Assembly (NCBI GenBank): GCA_023101725.1
Contig: JALJCO010010517.1
Span: forward strand, 124,001-188,000
Length of the DNA stretch: 64,000 nucleotides
Origin: Atherinomorus stipes
Lineage: Eukaryota > Chordata > Actinopteri > Atheriniformes > Atherinidae
Direction: 5' to 3'
Shown here: positions 34,839 to 44,282 of the stretch, piece by piece
How the letters are laid out: each line of letters begins with the position of its first letter
Numbering within the stretch: position 1 is the first letter of the stretch
The notes under the pieces: generated by a model
What the model was told of the DNA's origin: nothing
The model's input: only the letters and a program-made list of their open reading frames with translations
Database searches by the model: none
Translations under genes and position numbers: made by a program

Positions 34839-35251
34839 CCCGTATTTTCTGGACAATAAGTCACACTTTTTTTCATAGTTTGGCAGCTTGTGCGGCTTGT
34901 TACTCCAGTGCAACTTATATATGGCAAAAATCCCAAAACAGCCTCATCTCAGTGAGGAGTTCATTTTGGGCATCTGTCTATTCGGTGGAACAAAAAACAA
35001 ACAAACATGTTTGACCCTCTTAATTATGTTTATAATCATTTACAGGCATAAACTTTGGAATTGGACTGATTGGGTAATCTTTAGCAGTAACAAGTAGGAT
35101 ATGAAAAATCCGAAAATCAGCCTATTTTAAATAAATAAATACGACTTACAGTCCAGTGAGACTTATATGTGTTTTTTTTTTCCTGTTCAGGATGCATTTT
35201 TTGACTGATGCAACTTATACTCAGGAGCGACTTATAGTCCAGAAAATACGG
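34839..35251. mobile_element. TA-flanked MITE, copy 1
   Basis: The left CCGTATTTTCTGGACAATAAG and the inverted right end match over about 20 bp (CCGTATTTTCTGGACTATAA). TA lies outside both ends (34837-34838 and 35252-35253). Subterminal words ACTTATAT, CAGTGCAACTTATA and GGAGCGACTTATAG are reused. A TA duplication suggests a Tc1/mariner-type mobiliser. The copy interrupts a hAT-like element. No coding sequence. Confidence 0.8.
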
Positions 35252-35662
35252 TAGTTTTGAATCGCAGAATCAAATCGAACCGAGTCGAATCGAATCGAAT
35301 CGTATTGAATAAAGTCAAATCGTTGTCAAATCATTAGTGAATCGCATCACATCGGTAGGAGGCTTCACTGTATCGTGAATGTATCGTATCGCTGGTAGCG
35401 TATCGAGATGCGTATCGAATCAGCCTCCTTGGTGGGGATTCACATCCCTGCATAAATGACCATATTCCAACCCTAAAACCAAGTCCAAACCCTGAAGTTA
35501 AAGATGCACCGATCGATACCTGGATCAGATATAGGCTCCAAATACTAACAGATTTCCGTATTTTCCAGACTATAAGTCACACTTTTTTCATAGTTTGACT
35601 GCTTGTGCAACTTATATATAAAAATATATACAATTTAACATATTTCTGAGTGTTAATTCATA

Positions 35663-37857
35663 CGGTGCCATCTTCTTCCGCTAATCTGGGATCGGGTCGC
35701 GGGGGCAGCTGCCTAAGCAGGGAAGCTCAGACTTCCCTCACCCCGGCCACAGCCGCCAGCTCATCCAGGGGGATCCCGAGGCGTTCCCAGGCCAGCCGGG
35801 AGACGTAGTCCCTCCAGCGTGTCCTGGGTCTCCCCCGGGGTCTGGTCCCGGTGGGACGTGCCTGGAACACCTCACCAGGGAGGCGTCCAGGAGGCATCCT
35901 GACCAGATGCCCGAGCCTCCTCATCTGGCTCCTCTCTATACGGAGGAGCAGCGGCTCTACTCTGAGCCCCTCCCGGATGACCGAGCTCCTCACCCTATCT
36001 CTAAGGGAGAGCCCGGCCACCCTGCGGAGGAATCTCATTTCGGCCGCTTGTACCCGCAATCTCGTTCTTTCGGTCATGACCCACAGCTCATGGCCATAGG
36101 TGAGGGTAGGAACGTAGATGGACGGTAAATCGAGAGCTTCGCCTTCTGGCTCAGCTCCTTCTTCACCACAACGGACCGATGCAGAGGCCACATCACTGCA
36201 GACGCCCCACCGATCCGTCTGTCCATCACCCGCTCCATCCTTCCCTCACTCCTGAACAAGACCCCGAGATACTTAAACTCCTCCACCTGGGGCAGGACCT
36301 CACTCCCGACCCGGAGAGGACACTCCACCCTTTTCCGGGCGAGGACCATGGTCTCGGATTTGGAGGTGCTGATTCTCATCCCGGCCGCTTCACACTCGGC
36401 CGCAAATCGCCCTAGCAAGAGCTGGAGATCACGGCCCGATGACGCCAACAGAACCACATCATCTGCAAACAGCAGAGACCCGATCCTGAGGCCACCAAAT
36501 CCGATCCCCTCAACACCTCAGCTGCGCCTAGAAATCCTGTCCATGAAGGTTATGAACAGGATCGGCGATAAAGGGCAGCCTTGGCGGAGTCCAACTCTCA
36601 CCGAGAATGGATCCGACCTACAGCCGGAAATGCGGACCAAGCTCTGGCACCGGTCGTACAGGGACCGGACAGCTTGAACAAGGGGGTCCGGCACCCCGTA
36701 CTCCCGGAGCACCCCCCCTTGAATTCCCGGGGGGACACGATCGAACGCCTTCTCCAAGTCCACAAAGCACATGTAGACTGGTTGGGCGAACTCCCACGCC
36801 CCCTCCAGGATCCTGAAGAGGGTGTAGAGCTGGTCCACTGTTCCACGACCAGGACGAAAACCACACTGCTCCTCCTCAATCCGAGGTTCGACTGTCCGAC
36901 GGACCCTCCTCTCCAGTACCCCTGAATAGACTTTACCAGGGAGGCTGAGAAGTGTGATCCCCCTAAAGTTGGAACAAACCCTCCCATCCCCCGATTTGAA
37001 AAGGGGGACCACCACCCCAGTCTGCCAGTCCAGAGGTACTGCCCCCGATGTCCACGTGATGCTGCAGAGGCGTGTCAGCCAAGACAGCCCCACAGCATCC
37101 AGAGCCTTAAGAAACTCCGGGCGGATCTCATCCATCCCAGGGGCCCGGCCACCAAGGAGCTTTTTGACTACCTCGGAGACCTCAGCCCCAGTGACAGAAG
37201 AGTCCACCCCTGAGTCCCCAAACTCTGCTTCGTCCTCGGAAGACGTGTTGGTGGGATTGAGGAGGTCTTCGAAGTATTCCTTCTCCCGGCCCACGATGTG
37301 CCAAGTCGAGGTCAGCAGCCCACCATCCCCACTGTACACAGTGTGGACGGTGCACTGCTTCCCCCTCCTGAGCCGCCGGATGGTGGACCAGAAACGCCTT
37401 AAAGCCATCCGGAAGTCGTTCTCCATGGCCTTGCCAAACTCCTCCCACGTCCGAGTTTTTGCCTCAGCGACCGCCAGAGCTGCGCTCCGCTTGGCCCGCC
37501 GATACCTGTCAGCTGCCTCAGGAGTCCCACAGGCCAGGAAGGCCCGGTAGGACTCCTTCTTCAGCTTGACGGCATCCCTCACCGCTGGTGTCCACCAGCG
37601 AGTTCGGAGGTTACCGCCACGACAGGCACCGACAACCTTACGGCCACAGCTCCGACTAGCAGCCTCAGCAATAGAGGTGCGGAACATAGCCCATTCCGAC
37701 TCGATGTCCCCCACCTCCCTCGGAACATGGGTGAAGCTCTCCCGGAGGTGGGAGTTAATGCTCTCCTTGACAGGGGACTCAGCCAGACGTTCCCAGCAGA
37801 CCCTCACGTCACGTTTGGGCCTGCCAGGTCTGACCGGCAACCTCCCCCACCATCTGA
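35663..37857 (-). mobile_element. Rex3: Rex3 (RTE-clade) LINE, 5'-truncated
   Basis: A non-LTR retrotransposon in reverse orientation, about 2.2 kb. GTTAATTCATA, an 11-bp target duplication, adjoins both ends (35652-35662 and 37858-37868). The 3' end on the minus strand reads AGCGGAAGAAGATGG, the usual Rex3 ending. Plus-strand sequences CGGCGATAAAGGGCAGCCTTG and ACCACCACCCCAGTCTGCC agree with the two conserved sites widely used to amplify fish Rex3, recalled from the literature. The endonuclease domain and 5' UTR are missing, as in most Rex3 copies. Preserved duplication and long frames mark a fairly young insertion, and the youngest layer of this nest. Confidence 0.93.
35727..37840 (-). pseudogene. 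Rex3 reverse transcriptase, disabled
   Basis: The protein would copy its own RNA at the nicked target site. The main frame (37840-36518, 440 codons) holds a basic linker, then RT: GRAPGMDEIRPEFLK near residue 230, FRGITLLSLPGKV, ECGFRPGRGT-like GFRPGRGTVDQLY, motif A FVDLEKAFDR (36739-36768), and motif B GLRQGCPLSPILF (36563-36600). A TGA at 36518-36520 interrupts the same frame between motifs B and C. Motif C LLFADDVVLLAS, with the catalytic aspartates (36458-36469), lies just beyond. A frameshift near 36120 separates this from the conserved C-terminal part (36120-35727; TYGHELWVMTE, MRRLGHLVRMP, RGRPRTRWRDYV). The catalytic residues are all present, so inactivation is by one stop, one frameshift and the 5' loss. 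Confidence 0.92.
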
Positions 37858-37868
37858 GTTAATTCATA

Positions 37869-38455
37869 TTGTCTGAAATTACCGTCTAATGTCACACGAT
37901 GGTAACCCGACTCCGCCAGATGGATTTGCTCCTGCATCTTCACCTGAAAATAATCCGTTAGAGCAGTTTTGGGAAGGGGTGAAAATATGGTTAGCTGATT
38001 GGATAAGGCATCTGTCCATCACCACCTATGTTGGTGACAGACGGGCCAAATCAACCAATCAGATCAGCGAAGCATATGACGTACTAACAGAGCAACGACG
38101 AAAACACAACCACAAGCCAGGCTACTCTTGCTGTTGCCAGCAATGACTCGTTAGCTCAGCAAACAAGAAACATGTGGGCAGTAATTCCGATAAAACTTGA
38201 GCGATAACCACGCTGACACTAGTGTCGTCCGCTGAAGTCACCATGTTGTTTAGACTGAACTGTTGCTTCTTGTTTGCGTCACACCTCAACCTGCCTCAAA
38301 GCCAACGCTGATTAGACGTTCGTTTGGTGAACTGCTCCAAATTCTCTTCAATGGAAAGTAGCCAGACTGATCGGCAGGTGAAAACCTGAAGCTTCGAGAG
38401 ATCAGGATGGTCTCACGAGGCTAGCACGATGGCGCTCTAGGCTTGTGACAACTAT
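37869..38455. repeat. Unclassified insert between Rex3 and the MITE arm
   Basis: This sequence, with 35616-35651 on the other side of Rex3, is absent from MITE copy 1 and so is a separate earlier insertion into copy 2, or a longer MITE variant. It contains GGTGACAGACGGGCCAAATC and AACCAATCAGATCAGCG. The 85-codon frame at 37889-38146 has no recognisable domain. Confidence 0.45.
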
Positions 38456-39124
38456 ATTCTGCTCCAAGGGCAAAGATCCCAAAACAACCTTATCTCAGTG
38501 AGAGGAGATCATTTTGGACATGTGACTGTACTGTCTGGAACAAATCCTCAAAAACCATGATTATCCTTTTTAATTATGACGTTTATGATCATTTGCAGGC
38601 ATTAACTTTGGAATCGGAGTGACTGGGATGTTTTAGCAGTAACAAATATGATGTGAAAAATCCCCAAATCACCCTCCTTTGCTGATATTTACAGCAAATG
38701 ACCACAACTTCTAGTCCAGTGAGACTTGTATATGTTATTTTCCTCTTCATGATGCTTTCTTTGACTGGTGTGACTTATACTCTGGAGCGACTTCTTGTCC
38801 GGAAAAGATGGTAGCTGGATCAGATATCGGCTCAGATACTGTCAGATTAGCTGGATCGGATATCGGATGAATGTGACCGATCCAGCCATTTCTGTTTTTA
38901 TTAATATCGTAATAAATTTACGCTGTATTTATTAGTAAATAGAATTAAGTACAATTACATCTGTGTTATTTGTCACCTCTGTTAACGAGGCTAAATGTTT
39001 ATGTCAAGCCTGACGCCTTCACTCACATGGCAAGATATACGCTTCATTCATTCAACAGTAGTATCGGATCGGTATTGGCTGATATGCTCAGCCCAGGTAT
39101 CGGTAAAACTGGATCGATGCATCT

Positions 39125-40636
39125 GTACGTAAAGTATCATGTCATATCTCCGGGCCCGCTCAGTCTCAGGACGGCCCCATCGTCCAGTCTCCTTTCAGGT
39201 TCTGGTCTCCATCATAACTCAAATTACGAGCACACACACATTTATGTGATTCCCAGCCACACAGCGCTCACTTTCAGCCCTCAGGCATCGCATCACACTT
39301 TCATTTACTTGATTAAATCATATTTGCATATGGAAATTGTTTGAAAATGGTATTAATTTGTTTTATTCAAAGGAGAATTGCTTCTTATATTAAAGCTGCA
39401 TCAGAGAAAGGCTGACAGGTGATGGTGTTGAACTTTGTTCAGCGGGGCCCGGCTTGCCAGCACACACACACACACACCCACACACACACACACGCAGAAA
39501 ATAGTGTTTTATGACATAAATCAGTATCCACCTTCCCACCTCAGGAGTTTGGTGGTGTCCACATCATCCTCCAGTTTTCCTCCGCTGACTTCATCTCTCC
39601 GAGGCAGAGGTCAGCTTCCCAGCAGGTTACGCGTCGCCTTGTGTCCAGGTGTGTGTGACTGATGGAGCTTCACAAGACATTACCCTGGATGGATCTCCTC
39701 CTGAGCCAACTTAGCTTATCAGGAACACGGACCAAAAGAAAAAAAAAAATCAGGCTAATTAATTAAGAGCAGTATTAGAAGTAATGGGATATTATAATAT
39801 AAATTGCTACATTCTGGAACCAATTTAATCCAATTACTGGAACCCCTCATGAATATAATACCTCCAAAATCACTCCGTCAGAGTCCAAAGGGAGATGTGT
39901 CTGACTACTACGACTAGAGAGGGAAAAAATCCGCTCCCTTTCAGTAGCGAACACCAACAGTGATTTAAATGGTTGAAAGGAACTGTTAATTTGAATAATA
40001 AACCTAATGATGATTTTCTCCCCCCTCTAATTGACATCTCGACCATTTACAACCTGAGTAGGGTTTTGTTTGAGCTCCCTCGTGTTTGATAGAGACGAAT
40101 GACAGTGAAGGCTGACTGCTGCTTTTCTCTTAATGGCCCTTACCAAATTTTAAAAAATGTCTTATTCGAGACAAAGAAGCACAATTCTGCACTCTTAAAG
40201 TGGAGGGCGATGTGATGGAGTAGATAAACTGACGTTACGTTTAAAGGTGCAGTCATCATTCATGGGGGATGAATCCTCTACAGCAGACAGAAAAACTGCG
40301 GGGCTGATCAGAGTTAGGTGGAGAGCTGCAAATGTCCGCTGGTTCGTTGTGGTGATGCACCTGCATGTTTCCACAGCGGCAGAGCGGGTGAGAAGCAGCC
40401 TACGGGTCAGCACAAGGGACAAACCAAGAGACTTTTCTACAGGACTCGGTGGAGAACTCTGAAGCAAACAGCTGAGGTTCCCAGACGGCACCGCGCTAGG
40501 ACGTCCAGCGTTTCCAGACGTCCAGTGCATCAGAAGAGATGGTCATTGTGTTTTCAACCTCCTGCACTCTCGCTTTTACACTTCAAATCATGAACTTTAC
40601 TACAACTGGGTTGCACATACCGCTTAAACAAACTGC
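39125..40636. other. Unique stretch, conserved-element-like from 39285 to 40160
   Basis: Outside the CA run at 39461-39493, this is a low-repeat segment rich in enhancer-like words: ATTTGCATATGGAAATTG, GCTAATTAATTAAGAGC, CCAATTTAATCCAATTACTG, CCTAATGATGATTTTC and CTCTAATTGACATC. It is among the strongest conserved-non-coding candidates in the window by texture. No exon-like frame. Confidence 0.4.
39461..39493. repeat. CA microsatellite
   Basis: A CA run with one CCCA interruption. Confidence 0.95.
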
Positions 40637-41254
40637 TTAAAGGCAGGGTGGATGATGTTTTCCAGAAGCATTTTTTACTATATTGCTTAAAGTCTTCTTC
40701 ACATCCCGATTGCAGACAATTAATTAAATGATCTGACACAAAATAAAAAAATAATCACCTGTGGAACGTACACGACTGGAAAAGCCCCATCCAATGAAAT
40801 GAATTTCAATGGGGCTGCGAACGGCCCGTGCTGATTGATTGAATGATTATTTTGTCCATCAAACTCGACTGCCGTTTGTCGCGCTCACACGCTCCTCACC
40901 GTGAGCATCTCAGTGCAGACAAACTGAGACGAACATGACTGCTCGCTGCTCTTATCTACGCCGCTGTTTGCTCTTAAAAGAAAAAACGGATGAGGATGGA
41001 GTCATGAAGGTGTTGGTGTTTGCAGTGAGGATGTTGAAGAAATTGGAGGTGAGGAAACGTGGTTCCTCTGCTGTTTACTGGGAAGCTAACAAGCTAGCCA
41101 CTCGGCTGTTCTCGGTTATGTCCGCCGACAATCATCAGCAGGAGGCGTGGGCGTGTTTTTTTTTGGGGGGGGGGGGTATATTTTTTCAAATGTAGCTTGC
41201 TTCAACCGTTTTTCCAGGATCTCCTACCCTGCCACTTGCGCAATGCACCTTTAA
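40637..41254. mobile_element. TTAA element, AGGCAGGGT end, full copy
   Basis: 618 bp with TTAA at both ends (40637-40640 and 41251-41254). The left AGGCAGGGTGGATGATGTTT and the inverted right side AGGTGCATTGCGCAAGTGGC, then AGGGTAGGAGATCCTGGAAA, share an AGGG...TTTTCC layout, with a GCATTGCGCAAGT insertion at the right end. It contains the words CTCGGCTGTT and GTGGGCGTGTTTT shared with 55229-55478. The 86-codon frame (40935-41195) lies inside the element and has no domain. A G12 run is at 41165-41176. Confidence 0.7.
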
Positions 41255-42514
41255 GTTTAAATGTTAAGTCCTATCTTTTCTTTCCTCCACATGCTCTAAC
41301 AGCTGCTGATGTGTAGAATGAGCTGATCTTTCTTCACTGCGGTGGTCTCTGATACTGTTTCTGCTCAATGCCAGAGTTTCGGGTACGAAGCCTCTAGGGG
41401 GGGCTTGTGGGGGAGACGAGCTGCACGTTCTCGTTCGTCTGGCTGCATCGGTGTCGTGTATTCCACCACCCCAGGTCCGCGCATGTTGAGACAACACTGC
41501 TGCTGCTAAAAGATGGAGAACAGGAGCCTCTCAGACCCCAACTCAGACTCCAGGAAGATGAAGAAGAAAAGTTTTGTCTTGTGAGACGACGAGAACCAAA
41601 CTGGAGTCTGACCGGTCCCCTTGGCAGGGGGGCGTTTTTCAGCACAACAACTGGAGTAAGATGGGAGTAAACAAGCTTTTTTTCTTTCTTTTTTTTAATT
41701 GGAGGGAGCTCCGATCCAGTCTGGGAATGAAATGGACCCACAGTTAGCTTTCTTCTAACTAACAAGCGAAATGTGACGAATAACTAATTAAAGATGCAGA
41801 ATATTGCAATGCTAAGTTTTTAGCATGTAAATGTAGAAGTATGACAGTTATATGACTGTTCCCGGGGAAGACAGACACTCTAGACACTTGTTACATTTAG
41901 TTGATGTGGTAATTTTATAAGGTAATTGTGGTCTCAGCCTGTGAATTTAGATATTTGAACTACAACCCAGCGTTAGCATGTTGCTACCGTTAGCATGCAG
42001 TTCATCAGTTTCCTCAAAGATCAAACTGTAAACAACTTTCAGATTTATAACTTTATTACTTCAGTAGACATCGTGTCTCTGACTCTGGGCTCAGACTGAG
42101 TGCAGCATGGGTTAAAGACCAACACAGTCGAAGCAGCTCGTGTGTGACGACACTTGTCACCAGAGGGGGCGAACTCCTGGAAATAAGCGGGAACTTGTGC
42201 TGTACTCCTTTAAGCTGCAACAACTTAATAAATTTACTTTGAGAGAGAGTCAAAATGATGAGGCAGTACATCTGGCTCTGTTCTGCTAAATTAAAGGCAG
42301 ATTCTGTCTGACCTGCTATCAATGCAGGGAGGAGGCGGAGCTTCACATGCAACAATGTGCAGGTGAGGACAGACCACCCTGTAAACAAGAGGCTGGATAT
42401 TGACACAGAGATGGTGTGTGACATCACGCTACGTTCCAGATGGAGCTGCACATCTAGAGCTTCACACTGAAGATTTTTAATCCTGGACCAGACGAATTTG
42501 ATCTTACTGCTTCT
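41255..42514. other. Non-coding, nothing recognised
   Basis: Frames at 41264-41765 and 42056-42451 have no recognisable domain. The region around 42330-42480 has AGGAGGCGGAGCTTC but no defined repeat ends. Confidence 0.35.
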
Positions 42515-43192
42515 TTAACTCACTGGCTGCCATTCACGTGTTTCCATGTTAATTCAAATCCGAACGTTAACTGCCAATCACGTGTTTCCATGTTAATTAA
42601 AATCAGAACGTTAACTGCCAATCACGTGTTTCCACGTTAATTAAGGGTGCGCACCTATGCTGTGGTGAAAGGAGAAGGAGGGAGGGAGGGAGGAGTAGGG
42701 AGACATTTCTGCTCTTTGTTTCTACCAAATATTATGTTGTGAAACAAACTTGTTGTGGCTTATTTAGCTAGTAAATAATTATTTTGCCTCAAACTCTTTT
42801 CTCAGTGTTGTATTTGTTGTTTCATAGAAGTAAACAGCTGTTCAGATGATGAAGGTGTTACTAAAGTAAAAAAATATTGGCATCAAAGACACTTTTCCAC
42901 TTGAAGCGGACCTCAGCATTCAAAGCTAGTTTTCTTAGCTTTTTGGTCAGAAACAGGCATTTTCGCTGCAACAAACCCATGTTCTACTGCAGATTACTAA
43001 AGAATGGAAAAAGCTAGAAACAAATGTTTTTTTTCTGATAAAAGAAGAGTCTAAGCTTTCCTTTGGTACATTCAGTGTTTGTATTGGCATAGTACACAAT
43101 ATTCTGTGGATCTCCCAAAATCAGTGAAAATGCTTAAAAATCCTGGCAATATGGAGCTCTGCTCAGAAAAGGTCTGGCAGTCAATTAGTTAA
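42515..43192 (-). mobile_element. TTAA element with CTCACTGGCTGCC end, full copy
   Basis: TTAA at 42515-42518 and 43189-43192. The left CTCACTGGCTGCCATT and the inverted right CTAATTGACTGCCAGACC are similar. Positions 42745-43192 match 20992-21452 in inverted orientation. Near its left end there is a three-fold repeat of a 45-bp unit at 42527-42643. Confidence 0.72.
42527..42643. repeat. 45-bp tandem repeat with CACGTG E-boxes
   Basis: Three units of about 45 bp, each containing TCACGTGTTTCC and GTTAATT and starting with AACTGCC, which resembles the terminus of the host element. It appears to be an internal expansion of the transposon end. CACGTG is the canonical E-box. Confidence 0.85.
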
Positions 43193-43416
43193 GGAAGGGA
43201 ATCAAACTGAACCCTGAGAAAAATTAAATTCATCTGGGAAACATATCATATTAAACATATCAAACAGATCATAATCTGGTTCTTCTCACCTCCACCTACA
43301 AGCCCATCGTTCAGCAGCAACCAGTCATTAGGATGACTAAAACCTGGTCTACTGAGGCTGAAGATGCTCTGAGAGGGTGCTTTGAGGCCACAGACTGGAA
43401 TGTCCTCTGTGAACCT

Positions 43417-44257
43417 TGTCGTTGTAAGAGAAAGAACTTACAACTAAATGTTCAGAAGAGCATGTTCGTTGTGGCTCAATAGACATCTAACCTTTACGAG
43501 TGATAAGACAGTTTCTTAGCTGTACCGACCTGTTGAGTGTTAAGCAGCTGCGCAGTGGAAAACCTCAGGTCCGGACTGACCGGTGTTGAGTGAAGACGCT
43601 GACAACCGACTTAGGTTACTCACGTTTATTACAGGCTAGATACTTTGTCTATAAAAGTACAAACGGAGATGTTTAGCTGACTCTGAGTTGCTGAGCTGAC
43701 TGTCCCTGGACACGCACGAGCTTCTTCCAAACTTCTCTGTGCTTCTTTCTTGGGGCTTCCTCCTCAGCTGTGGGCTGCACTGATTTTATTCCTCAGTGGC
43801 TGTTGCTAAGCAATCTGGGTAATGTAGTCCTTAACCGTAACTGACTCCTAGATAATACTGACCACTCCTTATTTCTGGGACTACACTCCAAGTTTGGTAA
43901 AGTCAGATCCAAGTGCAAGTTGCTATGTGGCGAAATATATTCATATAAACAATGTTGTTCACTGGAACATGAATATCGAGTCTGGAATGTGTTATCCTTT
44001 GCAAACACTGGATGGGTCATGGCGACCTGTTCCCGTCTAAAGCTACATTAATCAGCTATCTGTCTTTGGCTGCACAAACAAAGTCTGGTGTTTATCTCTA
44101 CTCTAATGGTGAAATAAGGCTTCTAATATTTCTCTAGGGAAACTGGCTCCATCCTGCTGATGGTCCAGCTGGCCTATCTCAAAGTACTCCTATTTTCCAG
44201 TAAACTAAGTTGAACCAGAACCTCCTTTGGATCCTTCTGGACTGTTATTAAACCACA
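43417..44257 (+). mobile_element. Probable solo LTR inside the LINE
   Basis: An 841-bp insert starting TGTCGTTGTAAGAG and ending TTATTAAACCACA, thus TG...CA. ACCT adjoins both sides (43413-43416 and 44258-44261), a 4-bp duplication. Removing insert and one ACCT restores the LINE reading GTGAACCTCATGGAGATGAC. A TATA-like CTATAAAAG is at 43649-43657 and ATTAAA at 44247-44252. No internal gag, pol or primer-binding region exists, as expected after LTR-LTR recombination. Family (Ty3, BEL or endogenous retrovirus) is undetermined. Confidence 0.72.
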
Positions 44258-44282
44258 ACCTCATGGAGATGACATCAACACC

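Larger units (their letters stand above)
34067..35449. mobile_element. hAT-like element hosting a MITE
   Basis: The left end TAGGGATGTAGAGATTCACC and the inverted right end CAGGGATGTGAATCCCC share the GGGATGTRRA core. ATCG-rich subterminal words (GAATCGAATCGAATCG at 35286-35301) are typical of this group. TGCATA adjoins both outer sides (about 34060-34065 and 35449-35454), a partial match to a decayed 8-bp duplication. A separate MITE occupies 34839-35251. Confidence 0.55.
35556..38811. mobile_element. TA-flanked MITE, copy 2, split by later insertions
   Basis: The left arm (35556-35615) matches copy 1 (CCGTATTTTCCAGACTATAA, CACACTTTTTTCATAGTTTG). The right arm resumes at about 38463 with GGCAAAGATCCCAAAACAAC and ends in TGTCCGGAAAAGATGG at 38811, matching copy 1 point for point. 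About 2.85 kb of foreign DNA lies between: the Rex3 LINE and a flanking unclassified segment (35616-35651 plus 37869-38455). Confidence 0.75.
35508..39124. mobile_element. hAT-like element, outer layer of a three-level nest
   Basis: The left terminus is TTAAAGATGCACCGATCGAT with GATCAGATATAGGCTCC; the right terminus, inverted, is AGATGCATCGATCCAGTTTT with ACCGATACC. GGATCAGATATCGGCTC words lie on both sides of the internal insertions. The interior holds a TA-flanked MITE at 35556-38811, which in turn holds Rex3. The native sequence is therefore only about 360 bp. No clear duplication remains. Confidence 0.55.

Noticed and set aside
36348..37550. Plus-strand genes opposite Rex3 (such as 36954-37550)
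   Set aside because: Shadow frames antisense to the reverse transcriptase coding sequence.
43417..44257. Complete endogenous retrovirus
   Set aside because: Only one LTR-like segment and no internal coding region.
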